A stretch of DNA of 64,000 nucleotides, taken from positions 25,135 through 89,134 of the forward strand of contig NZ_CANLXP010000014.1 of NCBI RefSeq assembly GCF_947495145.1, in the 5' to 3' direction. How positions within the stretch are numbered: the stretch's first letter is position 1; each line of letters starts with the position of its first letter. Shown one piece after another: positions 9,258-17,901 of the stretch. Below the pieces are notes generated by a model. It was not told where the DNA came from, searched no databases, and worked only from the letters and a program-made list of their open reading frames with translations. The stretch comes from an uncultured Arthrobacter sp. (GTDB taxonomy: Bacteria; Actinomycetota; Actinomycetes; Actinomycetales; Micrococcaceae). The position numbers and the translations under genes are program-made.

Positions 9258-10348
9258 ATGTAGGCATCATTGGCTGTGGAGCCATCGTTGCGAAGTACCT
9301 GGAGACCTTCCCGCAACTGGAGTCCGTGAACCTGGTGGCGGTTGCGGATCTCGATCCTTTGCGGGCGCAGGCGGTCGCGGACTCGCAGCCGGGCGTGTGG
9401 GCGCTCAGCGTGAATGAACTGCTGGACGACGACAGCATCGACGCGGTCCTCAACCTCACGATTCCCGCCGCGCACGCGGAGGTGGCGCTGCGGGCGATCG
9501 ACGCCGGGAAGCACGTTTACGGGGAGAAGCCGCTCGCCGCGACCACCGAGGAAGCGAGGGAGGTGCTCGACGCCGCCGACGCGGCCGGCGTCCGCGTCGG
9601 GTGCGCGCCGGATACCGTGCTGGGCACGGGTATCCAGACCGCCCGTAAGGCTATCGACGACGGGCTGATCGGTGCGCCGATTTCGGCGACGGCCACCATG
9701 GTGACGCCAGGCCACGAGCGCTGGCACCCCAACCCCGACTTCTACTACGTTCCCGGCGGTGGGCCGCTGCTGGATATGGGGCCGTACTACGTGACGGCAT
9801 TGGTGACGCTGCTGGGGCCGGTGGTCTCGGTGATCGGTGCGGCAAGCCATACCCGTACTTCGCGGACCATCGGCTCAGGTTCACGCGCCGGCCAGAGTGT
9901 TCCGGTAACCACCGATACTCACGTGACCGGGGTGCTGGTGCATGAATCCGGTGCGCTCTCGACCCTGATCATGAGCTTCGACGCAGTGCAGACAGGATCC
10001 CCGAACATCGAGATCCACGGTGAGACGGCAAGCCTGATTGTGCCGGATCCCAATGTGTTCGACGGTGACGTGGAAATCTGCACGCTGACCGAGCGCGACG
10101 CCGGCTGGAAGGTGCTGCCCGTCAGCGCCGGCTACCGGGACGCCGGGCGGGGCTACGGTCTGGCGGATATGGCGGACACGCCTGCGGGGGAGCAGCATAG
10201 GGCGAACGGTGAACTGGCCTATCACGTGCTTGACGTCATGGAGTCGCTGCTTCGTTCCGCGTCCACCGGAGCGTCCGTCGCGGTTCGGAGCCGAGCGGAC
10301 CGGCCTTCAGTGGTGCCGCTGACGGAAGTTCCGCAGCCGGTGGCCTAG
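9242..10348 (+). CDS. Gfo/Idh/MocA-family oxidoreductase
   Basis: The 368-residue protein starts at a GTG inside the end of the ThuA-like gene. It has the Rossmann motif IGCGAIVAKY, the catalytic G-K-H-V-Y-G-E-K-P-L-A near residue 98, and P-G-G-G-P-L-L-D-M-G-P-Y-Y in the substrate domain. This ThuA-oxidoreductase pairing with overlap recurs at 29,123-30,981. It is the last gene of the operon. Downstream is a decayed gene on the other strand. The substrate is unknown. Confidence 0.9.
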   Translation: MGKPLNVGIIGCGAIVAKYLETFPQLESVNLVAVADLDPLRAQAVADSQPGVWALSVNELLDDDSIDAVLNLTIPAAHAEVALRAIDAGKHVYGEKPLAATTEEAREVLDAADAAGVRVGCAPDTVLGTGIQTARKAIDDGLIGAPISATATMVTPGHERWHPNPDFYYVPGGGPLLDMGPYYVTALVTLLGPVVSVIGAASHTRTSRTIGSGSRAGQSVPVTTDTHVTGVLVHESGALSTLIMSFDAVQTGSPNIEIHGETASLIVPDPNVFDGDVEICTLTERDAGWKVLPVSAGYRDAGRGYGLADMADTPAGEQHRANGELAYHVLDVMESLLRSASTGASVAVRSRADRPSVVPLTEVPQPVA

Positions 10349-10694
10349 GGTTCGAGCGGTTTTCGGGTGGAGTGACCGGCCACTTCCCTTCGAAGCGGCC
10401 ACCCGCCATCAGGAAGGAGTCTTCCAACAACTCGCCGAGCTCTTCGGCGTCGATATGGTCCATCCGCACCAGAACAAGCTGCGGCGACCTTTCGTGGTGT
10501 GGCGTCCAGAAGTAGGTTCGCGGATCCGTGCCGGCCAAGGGCTTCACACTCGGTGGTCTTGACGGTCAGAACTCCCGGCTCCCAGATGCGTGCCATCAGG
10601 TTCTTCGCGAACCAGGCGGGCTGCCCCAACGTGGGCGTTCAACGACGCCCGGCAAATCACGACAGATCCGTCTCACGTCCGCTTCAGTGGTCAT
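10345..10694 (-). pseudogene. Decayed MmcQ/YjbR-like protein gene
   Basis: The complementary strand from an ATG at 10,694 reads MTTEADVRRICRDLPGVVER, a YjbR-like N-terminus. The frame then shifts to continue as GQPAWFAKNLMARIWEPGVL, and shifts again into TDPRTYFWTPHHERSPQL and RMDHIDAEELGELLEDSFL. These three pieces in order match the double-wing YjbR/MmcQ fold of about 115 residues. At least two frameshifts are therefore present, and no intact product is possible unless they are sequencing errors. Its end abuts the oxidoreductase stop at 10,348. Confidence 0.7.
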
Positions 10695-10839
10695 GCCCTA
10701 ACTCTGGCATCGGACGGCAAAGAGGGCGAGGGCGGCCAGGCAGAGGGGCGACGGCGAGATCGGCGGCACCGCGATCGAGTGCGACATGACCTCGGAGCTG
10801 GTGGTGCTGAAGAACGACGCCGTTCGGTAACTTCGCCGG

Positions 10840-11100
10840 CTACCGGCTGTAGTGGTACCGGCACTGGGCGACGCGGATCTCCCCGTCGACGACCTTGTAT
10901 ACGAGCCTGTGCTCGTCGTTGATCCGTCGGGACCAATATCCCTGAAACCCGTGCTTCAGCGGTTCCGGTTTGCCAATGCCCTCGTTGCCATTTCGCTGCA
11001 CGTCTTGAATCAGGCTGTTGATCCGTTTGAGGATTTTACGGTCCTCAGTCTGCCACCAGATGTAGTCTTCCCAGGCAGATTCATCCCAGAGCAGCTTCAT
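10840..11100 (-). CDS. yoeB: YoeB-family toxin, mRNA interferase
   Basis: The 86-residue protein matches Txe/YoeB throughout: W-D-E-S-A-W-E-D-Y at the start, KILKRINSLIQDVQRN, GKPEPLKHGFQGYWSRRIN, then DEHRLVYKV and a terminal C-R-Y-H-Y. The glutamate, the arginine of the S-R-R-I stretch and the histidine-tyrosine end are the ribosome-dependent RNase active-site residues. The start overlaps the antitoxin stop by four bases, as is usual for yefM-yoeB. It appears intact, at full family length. Confidence 0.95.
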   Translation of the reverse strand: MKLLWDESAWEDYIWWQTEDRKILKRINSLIQDVQRNGNEGIGKPEPLKHGFQGYWSRRINDEHRLVYKVVDGEIRVAQCRYHYSR

Positions 11101-11348
11101 TCGACAAGATCGTGCGCAGCACCCTCGCCGCGCTCAAGGTTCTCAATGGCGCCGAGGAGCCGTCGAGCGTTCTCAGGGCTCCGAAGCAGGTAGGCAGTTT
11201 CCTTCAGGGACTGGTAATCGTCCAGCGAGACGATAACGACGGGATCCTTACCTGCGCGCGTGATTACTATCTCTTCACGATCATCGAGCACGGCGTCGAG
11301 CGTCGCTGCATAGTTCGCCCGTGATTCGGAATAGGTCATGGTCTTCAT
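11097..11348 (-). CDS. yefM: YefM/Phd-family antitoxin
   Basis: The 83-residue product starts MKTMTYSESRANYAATLDAV and continues with IVITRAGKDPVVIVSLDDY, the Phd/YefM DNA-binding domain. A flexible acidic C-terminus would wrap the toxin. Strong ribosome binding site AAGGAGGA sits a few bases before the ATG at 11,348, and an in-frame extension to 11,531 lacks such a site. TGTAC-type palindromes immediately upstream match the hexamer core known for the E. coli YefM operator, so autoregulation is likely. Confidence 0.95.
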   Translation of the reverse strand: MKTMTYSESRANYAATLDAVLDDREEIVITRAGKDPVVIVSLDDYQSLKETAYLLRSPENARRLLGAIENLERGEGAAHDLVE

Positions 11349-11360
11349 GGGTCCTCCTTG

Positions 11361-11428
11361 CGTACAAATTATTGTACGCCTCCGAGGGCAATACTCGACA
11401 ACGGTATCGAGGTCGCAATAGTTGTACA
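11361..11428. promoter_or_regulatory. YefM-type operator and promoter region
   Basis: CGTACAAATTATTGTACG (11,361-11,378) is an inverted repeat with GTACAA/TTGTAC arms. On the complementary strand it contains TACAAT, a good -10 element for yefM. A second TGTACA lies at 11,423-11,428. E. coli YefM binds TGTACA cores, so the same logic probably applies. The second site is 20 bases from the SNF2 gene start, so YefM may also affect that gene. Confidence 0.6.
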
Positions 11429-11448
11429 TGCCGTCGGGAGAAGTGCGC

Positions 11449-14400
11449 ATGAGTATCCTTGATCTAATGGCTTCCGCTGCCCCGCCCACAGTAAGTGCTG
11501 AACAGATCCGCCTTCTCGTTGGCGCGTCCACTTTTCAGAAAGGTGGCTCGTACGCCCGCAAAGGTTCGGCCTATGACCTGTCGTGGAACACCCGGTTCAC
11601 CGAGCTGACAGGAAAGGTCGAGGGATCTCGCAGCGCGTCCTACCGGACAACAGTGAAGTTCTCGAACTCCGACCTCACACCGGGACCCCTCTATGGCGTC
11701 TGCACGTGCCCGATGCGCAGCAACTGCAAGCATGTCGCTGCCCTGCTCCTGACCCACAACGCCGAGCAGTCAGAGGCCAACACTGACCATCTGGCTCTTC
11801 CGCCCAAGCCGGCCAGGCAGCCAGAGGTGAAGAAGCGTCGCGCCGCCCAGGCGCCGTCGTCGTCCTGGCAGGGAAGCCTGGACGCACTGGTGAAACCGGC
11901 CAGCCCATACGGCAACTCCTACTCCGTCAGCGGCTACTCCTCCCGTGCGGTGCGTCCGTCAATACCGCTTGCCCTGCAGTTCGAACTGCGCGAGGGATCC
12001 GACTACAAGACGAAATATGCCCAGCGCACTTCGACCGCGCCGCGCACCGTGCATCTTCAGGTGAAGCCGGTGCAGCGGAGCGCCGCGGGCAATTGGGTTG
12101 TTGGGCAACTGCGGTGGGAGACGTTCAATGCCGGCTACTCGCCCGGTGAATTGAATGAAGCGCACTGGGACTGGATGTGTACCTTCGCTGCGGTGAGCCA
12201 GCGCGGCCAGCGATACCACGGCTACGGCACTCCGCTTAGGCTGAACGACTTCCGGTCGTCGCTGCTCTGGGATGTGCTGAAGCGCGCTCGTGCAGTGGGC
12301 GTGGAGCTTGTCGGGGCGGGTAAGGGAACAACGGTCGCTCTTCACGACTCAGCGACCGTGGATCTCAACGTGAGTTTTGAGAACGTGAGCTCTGAAGGCG
12401 GAGGGCTGATGCTGACCCCTATCGCCGAGGCTGACGGCCAGGTGCTCGACCCCGCGGCGCTGGGTCTTGTCGGTTCTCCCGCGCATGGACTCTTCTGGTG
12501 GGACGGTGATGGCCCGCTCGCTTCCCGGAGCGTCGGGTTGGCTCCGACAACGGCCCCGGTGCCGGAGGCTATTCGCCCCCTGATCACCACCCGAACACCG
12601 CTGCAGATCCCTGCGGCAGGGCGCGATGTTTTCTTTACCGAGTACTACCCACAACTGCTCCAACAGATCGGCGTGGTGTCCAGGGACGGCTCCGTCGAAC
12701 TGCCGGAGATCACACCTCCCACACTGGTCCTTTCTGTCACCTACGCACCTGCACCGTCCTCCCGCCGTCGCTCAGCCGCCGGACCCGACAGCGCCAGGGG
12801 ATCCGTGTCACTGAGCTGGTCCTGGGAGTACACCCATGGAGGAACGACGACAGTGCATCCGCTTCCCGACAAAGGCACGGGCCACCGGGACCGGCCTGCG
12901 GAAGCCGGCACCCTGACCGCAGTTGCCGAAGGGCTCGATGGTTTCCGCGCCGCCTGGTATGACGCTTTTCCGAGGCCGGCGGAAGGCTTCCCGGGCCGCA
13001 CGGAGCCGAGGGAGCTGCACGGAGTGGCCGCAGCACGGTTCGTCGCCGAACTGGTGCCGGAACTCGAAGCCCTGGAGCACGTGCGCGTTGAGCAGAGCGA
13101 GGATGTCCCGGATTACACGGAGCTGACCGAGCAGCCAACGGTATCCGTGAGCACCACCGAGACGGAGGACCGCGACTGGTTCGGCCTGGGCGTCAGCGTC
13201 TCCCTGGGTGGGACGGAGGTTCCGTTCGGTGAGCTGTTCCGCGCGCTCGCCCTCGATGAGCGGCATCTGCTCCTCCCGGGCGGCGGCTACTTTGCCCTGG
13301 ATCAGCCGGAGTTCGCCCAGCTGCGCAGGCTGATCGAAGAAGCTCGTTCACTGCAGGACAAGGACACCGATGAGCTGCGGATCAGCAGGTTCCAGGCCGG
13401 TCTGTGGGAGGAGCTGACAGACCTTGCGGCCACAGCCGAACAGGCCGAGTCCTGGCGGAACTCGGTCACCGCGCTGCTCGAGTTGTCCGAGGTGCCCATC
13501 CGGGACGTGCCTGCGGGTGTCAACGCGACGCTTCGGCCGTACCAGCAGGAAGGATTCAGCTGGCTGGCCTTCCTATGGGAACACGGACTCGGCGGTATCC
13601 TCGCCGACGATATGGGGCTGGGGAAGACTCTGCAGTCCCTGGCGCTGATCGCGCACACCCGGGAAGTAGGGCAGGAAACGCGGCCGTTCCTCGTCGTCGC
13701 TCCCACCTCGGTGGTGCCCAACTGGGCCGCGGAGGCACATCGGTTCGCACCGCACCTGCGGGCGGAGGCGGTAACGGACACCCTGCGCCGCAGCGGTGCC
13801 GACCCGGCCGCGCTGGCGGCAAGCAACGACGTCGTTATTGTTTCCTACACGCTGTTCCGGCTGGATTACGAGGCGTACGCGGGGCAAAAGTGGGCAGGGC
13901 TGATCCTGGACGAGGCACAGTTCGTGAAGAATCCGGTGACCCGGGCCAGCCAGAATGCGCGGGATTTCCCGGCGCCGTTCAAGCTGGCGATCACCGGCAC
14001 GCCGATGGAGAACAACCTGATGGAGCTGTGGTCCCTCTTCGCGATTACCGCGCCCGGACTGTTTCCCAGTTCCCGAAGGTTCGCGGACTATTATCAGCGG
14101 CCCATCGAGAGGGAGTCCGACGGCGATCGGTTGGCGCAGTTACGGCGGCGGATTCGTCCGCTGATCACCCGCCGCACCAAGGAGCTGGTGGCCCGGGATC
14201 TGCCGCCCAAGCAGGAGCAGGTGCTCGAACTTGAGCTTGCGCCGCGGCACCGCACCATCTATCAGAGGCACCTGCAGCGCGAGCGCCAGAAGGTCCTTGG
14301 ACTGCTCGATGACATGAATAAAAACCGGTTCGAGATCTTCCGGTCGCTCACAATGCTGCGCCGGCTGAGTCTGGACGCTTCACTGGTGGACGAGAAGTAC

Positions 14401-14916
14401 GCAACAGTTCCCTCGAGCAAGCTGGACGCGTTGTTCGAACAGCTTGAGGACATTGTCGCGGAGGGCCACCGGGCGCTGGTGTTCAGCCAATTCACCGGGT
14501 TCCTGGCCAAAGCAGTTGAGCGGCTGGAGGCGGCCGGGATGGAGTACGCCTACCTGGACGGAAAGACCCGCCGACGTGCGCAAGTGGTCGAGAAGTTCAA
14601 ATCCGGGAAAGCTCCGGTGTTCCTGATCAGCCTCAAGGCAGGCGGGTTCGGTCTGAACCTGGCGGAGGCGGACTACGTCTTCCTGCTGGACCCCTGGTGG
14701 AATCCAGCCAGTGAAAATCAGGCGGTGGACAGGGCGCACCGGATTGGGCAGCACCGCAACGTGATGGTGTACCGGCTGGTGGCCAAGGACACCATCGAGG
14801 AAAAAGTCATGGCGCTGAAGGAGAAGAAGGCCAAGCTCTTCACCGCGGTCATGGACGACGACGCCATGTTCTCTTCCGCTCTCACGGCCAGTGATGTGCG
14901 GGGTCTCTTTGAATGA
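11449..14916 (+). CDS. SWIM-domain SNF2-family helicase/translocase
   Basis: The 1155-residue protein has a SWIM zinc finger near residues 83-97 (C-T-C-P-M-R-S-N-C-K-H), a long middle region, then a SNF2 ATPase. Walker A D-D-M-G-L-G-K-T is at about 720, the D-E-A-Q box at about 820, and ITGTPMENNLMELWSLF follows. The second RecA domain carries LVFSQFTGFL, SLKAGGFGLNLAEADYVFLL and A-H-R-I-G-Q. RapA-like SWIM-SNF2 proteins are DNA translocases thought to remodel nucleoprotein or RNA polymerase. GGAGAA stands six bases before the ATG at 11,449, which is preferred over upstream TTG and ATG codons. Confidence 0.9.
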   Translation: MSILDLMASAAPPTVSAEQIRLLVGASTFQKGGSYARKGSAYDLSWNTRFTELTGKVEGSRSASYRTTVKFSNSDLTPGPLYGVCTCPMRSNCKHVAALLLTHNAEQSEANTDHLALPPKPARQPEVKKRRAAQAPSSSWQGSLDALVKPASPYGNSYSVSGYSSRAVRPSIPLALQFELREGSDYKTKYAQRTSTAPRTVHLQVKPVQRSAAGNWVVGQLRWETFNAGYSPGELNEAHWDWMCTFAAVSQRGQRYHGYGTPLRLNDFRSSLLWDVLKRARAVGVELVGAGKGTTVALHDSATVDLNVSFENVSSEGGGLMLTPIAEADGQVLDPAALGLVGSPAHGLFWWDGDGPLASRSVGLAPTTAPVPEAIRPLITTRTPLQIPAAGRDVFFTEYYPQLLQQIGVVSRDGSVELPEITPPTLVLSVTYAPAPSSRRRSAAGPDSARGSVSLSWSWEYTHGGTTTVHPLPDKGTGHRDRPAEAGTLTAVAEGLDGFRAAWYDAFPRPAEGFPGRTEPRELHGVAAARFVAELVPELEALEHVRVEQSEDVPDYTELTEQPTVSVSTTETEDRDWFGLGVSVSLGGTEVPFGELFRALALDERHLLLPGGGYFALDQPEFAQLRRLIEEARSLQDKDTDELRISRFQAGLWEELTDLAATAEQAESWRNSVTALLELSEVPIRDVPAGVNATLRPYQQEGFSWLAFLWEHGLGGILADDMGLGKTLQSLALIAHTREVGQETRPFLVVAPTSVVPNWAAEAHRFAPHLRAEAVTDTLRRSGADPAALAASNDVVIVSYTLFRLDYEAYAGQKWAGLILDEAQFVKNPVTRASQNARDFPAPFKLAITGTPMENNLMELWSLFAITAPGLFPSSRRFADYYQRPIERESDGDRLAQLRRRIRPLITRRTKELVARDLPPKQEQVLELELAPRHRTIYQRHLQRERQKVLGLLDDMNKNRFEIFRSLTMLRRLSLDASLVDEKYATVPSSKLDALFEQLEDIVAEGHRALVFSQFTGFLAKAVERLEAAGMEYAYLDGKTRRRAQVVEKFKSGKAPVFLISLKAGGFGLNLAEADYVFLLDPWWNPASENQAVDRAHRIGQHRNVMVYRLVAKDTIEEKVMALKEKKAKLFTAVMDDDAMFSSALTASDVRGLFE

Positions 14917-15041
14917 GCGGGCGGGCGGAGTTGCTGCGTCAAAGTGGCACGCGCCCCCGCATCAGTAGGATGACCGGCAGGATCTTGCCGTTCTGCCGGT
15001 CTTGACCTATGAACCTGACCGTTTTCGACGTGACTCGGCGC

Positions 15042-15136
15042 GAATCGGAACGTTCGTACCGATTCATGCTTAATCTCCGTTGAAAAGCTCGTTTGTGCCC
15101 CCCATACTGAAAGAATCGGTACGATCGTGCCGGAAG
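15042..15136. promoter_or_regulatory. Paired HipB-type operators flanking the hipBA promoter
   Basis: A 24-base palindrome at 15,042-15,065 has perfect GAATCGG/CCGATTC arms and a near-symmetrical centre. A second copy at 15,113-15,136 begins GAATCGGTACGATCGT and degenerates on its right side. The two centres are about 71 bases apart on either side of the putative hipB promoter. HipB repressors bind paired palindromes and can bridge them. Confidence 0.7.
15080..15108 (+). promoter_or_regulatory. Putative hipBA promoter
   Basis: TTGAAA (15,080-15,085) and CATACT (15,103-15,108) are separated by exactly 17 bases, one mismatch each from strong consensus boxes. The promoter lies between the two GAATCGG palindromes and 44 bases before the hipB start. 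Confidence 0.6.
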
Positions 15137-15151
15137 AGGAGTGGGTGAACG

Positions 15152-15409
15152 GTGGCCTTCGAACGAACCCTTGCGGAATCGGTGCGTGCCCGGCGCGTCG
15201 CAGAGCACCTTACCCAAGCTGATCTCGCTGACCTTGCCGGCGTTTCGGAACGATTTGTCCGATCCGTTGAACACGGGAAACCGACAGTCAGGTTGGAGTC
15301 GCTGCTGGTGGTCCTTCGCACGCTGGGACTGGATCTTGCTGTCACAGGTTGGCGCCGCGAGGCGCAGGGCGCTGAAGGGCCGGAATTGCAGGGTCGTGGT
15401 GCACGGTGA
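15152..15409 (+). CDS. hipB: HipB-like XRE-family antitoxin/repressor
   Basis: The 85-residue product has a Cro/C1 helix-turn-helix: LTQADLADLAGVSERFVRSV at about residues 20-39, followed by EHGKPTVRLESLLVVLRTLG, typical of HipB. The start is a GTG with GAGGAG upstream. Its stop overlaps the hipA start by four bases. Two palindromes around the promoter are likely autoregulatory sites. Since hipA is damaged, the protein may persist as an orphan repressor. Confidence 0.88.
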   Translation: MAFERTLAESVRARRVAEHLTQADLADLAGVSERFVRSVEHGKPTVRLESLLVVLRTLGLDLAVTGWRREAQGAEGPELQGRGAR

Positions 15410-16490
15410 AGTCATTCGAGGATGCCAAGGATCAGCGGCAGGCTGACGTATACAAACAAGGCGTCCTCGCCGCACGACTCGAACGGCATGAGAGTGGAAC
15501 ACGGTTCAGCTATCTGCCGGAATACCTTGTGACGGGCGGTCCCGCGGTGGCGGTATCGCTACCGCTGTCGTCCGAAGCCGTGGTCACGGCCAGTGGCGCT
15601 GTGCCTTCGTTCTTCGCTGGATTGCTGCCTGAAGGACGCCGCCTGTCATTGCTGCGCAGGGCAGTTAAGACGTCGATTGACGATGAACTGTCCCTTCTGC
15701 TCGCAGTGGGAGGTGACACAGTGGGCGATGTGCAGATCGTGCCCAAGGGCAGGGTCGTGGCGGAAATTGCTCCCGCCGTCGTACTGGATCCCAAGGCCCC
15801 CGTTGACTTCGACGAGGTGGTGGAACAGACCGGGATTGACCCAAGCGCGTTGGCTGGCGTTCAGGACAAGCTTTCGGCAGGAATGGTCTCGCTTCCCGTG
15901 GAAGCAGCGGGAAGGCGCTTCATCCTGAAACTGGATCCGCCCGACTTTCGGCATGTGGTCGAGAACGAGTTCCTGATGTACTCGTATGCGCGCCGACTGA
16001 AGATACCCACCAGCGCAGTGAATGTACTGCGTGATGTCGCGGGGCGTCCTGGGTTGTTGGTCGAGCGATTCGATCGGGAGACGGACGAGCAGGGGGCCCT
16101 TCGCCGGCTGGCGGTGGAGGATACGACTCAAGTCATGGGGCTGCATCCGGCCGCTAAATACGACGTGCCCTATGAACAGTTCTGCAGGGAACTCGTTGCA
16201 CTCTGCGATGCACCGCTGCCGGCACTGCGCAACCTGGCGCTGCAGCTGGTATCCGCCTGGCTGACGGGGAACGGTGACCTCCACGCAAAGAACGATTCGC
16301 TCCTGCGGGACGCGGGGCGGTCGGATTGCGATCTCGCCCATCTACGACATTCCGTCGACTGTGGTCTACGGAGACCGATCGCTTGCTTTGCCAGTAACGG
16401 GAAAGCGGACGGGTATTTCGCGCAAACATTTCTTGAGCTGGATGGAAGATTTGGGCCTGCCGCAGCGGGTAGCGCCGCGCCGGCACAAGC
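15406..16490 (+). pseudogene. hipA: HipA-like Ser/Thr kinase toxin, frameshifted and truncated
   Basis: The first frame encodes a good HipA N-terminus and kinase core: DKLSAGMVSLPVEAAGRRFI, LLVERFDRE, and the catalytic N-G-D-L-H-A-K-N near residue 291. After a GGGG run at 16,314-16,317 the HipA sequence jumps to the next frame (RIAISPIYDIPSTVVYGD, LALPVTGKRTGISRKHFL). Removing one G would restore the frame. The shifted frame then loses HipA similarity after W-M-E-D-L-G-L-P-Q near 16,460 and runs into the 3' end of a hydrolase gene. So the last 50-60 residues are missing, and the gene is broken even if the G is an error. Confidence 0.8.
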
Positions 16491-16497
16491 GCAAGGA

Positions 16498-17250
16498 TTA
16501 CGACGACGACGCCAGCCACCCAGCCACGCGCTGGGCGAACCACTCCTGCTTCTGGAACGGGATGCCGTGGCCGCAGCCGTCGACAACGTCGAGTTCGCTG
16601 CCGGGCAGGGCTTCGTGTAGCGCTTCAGCTGAGCGGCGCATCAGGAACCGCTCGCGGTCGCCGACCATGATGAGGGCATCACCGGGAAACCGGGACCACC
16701 CATCGGGAATCTGGAAGCGGAGGTTCTCGCCGACGGCACCCACCATGGTGGAACGGGAGATACCCGCGCTGGTGCGGATGTATTGCTCCATCAGTCCCGG
16801 TGGAACGAACAGTTCGCGTGCCTGAAGCTTTGCGAACCAACGTCTGCGGACAAGGGGCGAGGCGATTCCGAGCGCCTGCAGCGTGAGCTGAGTGAAGGGC
16901 ATCGACTTCGCCTGCGCGCTGATCACCAGCACCCTATCCACCAGATCCGGGCGGGACGCGGCAAGCTGCACAGCGAGCTGCGCCCCGAGGGAGAAGCCGA
17001 TCACCGCCACTGGGCGCTGAACTTGCCGGGAGAGCATCTCGGCGAGCGTTTCGACAGTGTCCGCATGCGACCGATAGGGTTCCTCGGCGCTGCGGCCGTG
17101 GCCTGGCAGGTCCGGAACCAACACCTGGTGCTTCGGTTCCAGGGACCGGCGCAGCAAGTCCCACATCCAGCCCGCTACGCCGCCGCCGTGAAGGAGCAGG
17201 ATGGGGGAGTTGCCGGGGGAGCCGAACGAATCCGCATGCATAGTGTCCAT
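16498..17250 (-). CDS. Alpha/beta-fold hydrolase
   Basis: The 250-residue protein has the oxyanion-hole motif L-L-L-H-G-G-G-V-A-G-W, the nucleophile elbow G-F-S-L-G-A (serine about residue 91) and a C-terminal G-C-G-H-G-I-P-F that supplies the histidine. The acid is probably in the MVGDRERFL strand. The frame is open to 17,454, but the ATG at 17,250 begins the conserved fold and has a GGA-containing leader. The 3' end abuts the truncated hipA, so the breakpoint there spared this gene. No specific substrate can be given. Confidence 0.85.
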   Translation of the reverse strand: MDTMHADSFGSPGNSPILLLHGGGVAGWMWDLLRRSLEPKHQVLVPDLPGHGRSAEEPYRSHADTVETLAEMLSRQVQRPVAVIGFSLGAQLAVQLAASRPDLVDRVLVISAQAKSMPFTQLTLQALGIASPLVRRRWFAKLQARELFVPPGLMEQYIRTSAGISRSTMVGAVGENLRFQIPDGWSRFPGDALIMVGDRERFLMRRSAEALHEALPGSELDVVDGCGHGIPFQKQEWFAQRVAGWLASSS

Positions 17251-17292
17251 GTTTCCAGAGCCCGGGACGCGAATGCTCCCTAGGATTAGCGC

Positions 17293-17844
17293 ATGATTCT
17301 GACCCAACTGCCTCCCCAACCGCTGCGGGTGATCGTCGAGCCGACAGACGGAGCGGAGTGGTGGCAAGTCATGGGTGCGCTCGGCCCATTGGCAGTCCTC
17401 CTGGCGGCTGTCATTACCGGCGCCGTCGCATGGAAGAGCGTTCGGCAGTCGCAAAAAGCGCTGGAACAGGAGGTTGACGCTGACCGGCGCAACCTTGCGC
17501 AGCGATCACTCGCCGACCAAAAAGCCCAGTGGTGGGAACGTGTCCAGTGGGCACTCGACGCTTCCTTCTCCAGTGATCTCAACCGGAAAGCGGCGGGGAT
17601 CGCTATGGTTCGGGTGCTCAGCGAACCGGAGTGGCTGACGGCCGAGGAGTTCCTGCTTCTTGACGCCGCCTGGCGGGAAGGGCTGGAGCCGACCGCAGCA
17701 CGCGGCGCCCGCATCCAGAGCAACGCGGCAGATTCACGAGTGAGGGTGGAAGCGGCTCGCTTGCGCGTTGCCCTCGATCGCCGCCTGAGGCGTGTCACGC
17801 CGGAATGGGTTGGGCAGCTAGCTCATGACGCACATTCGGGTTGA
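17293..17844 (+). CDS. Small single-pass membrane protein of unknown function
   Basis: The 183-residue product has one clear transmembrane segment at about residues 28-50 (LGPLAVLLAAVITGAVAW), then a charged, probably coiled region (QSQKALEQEVDADRRNLAQR) and a soluble C-terminal half rich in alanine and arginine. Codon use and third-position GC fit the neighbours, so it looks genuine. I do not recognise a named family. It diverges from the hydrolase at 17,250 and converges on the transketolase gene. Confidence 0.65.
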   Translation: MILTQLPPQPLRVIVEPTDGAEWWQVMGALGPLAVLLAAVITGAVAWKSVRQSQKALEQEVDADRRNLAQRSLADQKAQWWERVQWALDASFSSDLNRKAAGIAMVRVLSEPEWLTAEEFLLLDAAWREGLEPTAARGARIQSNAADSRVRVEAARLRVALDRRLRRVTPEWVGQLAHDAHSG

Positions 17845-17901
17845 CCCTCGAGGTTCCGCGTTTTATGGACGCTCTGGGTGGCTGAAGCCGTCAGGCAGGA
17901 A

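Noticed and set aside
10700..10830. Plus-strand peptide ending TAIECDMTSELVVLKNDAVR before TAA at 10,828
   Set aside because: Looks coding-like but has no start or recognisable family; perhaps a gene tail in the decayed stretch.
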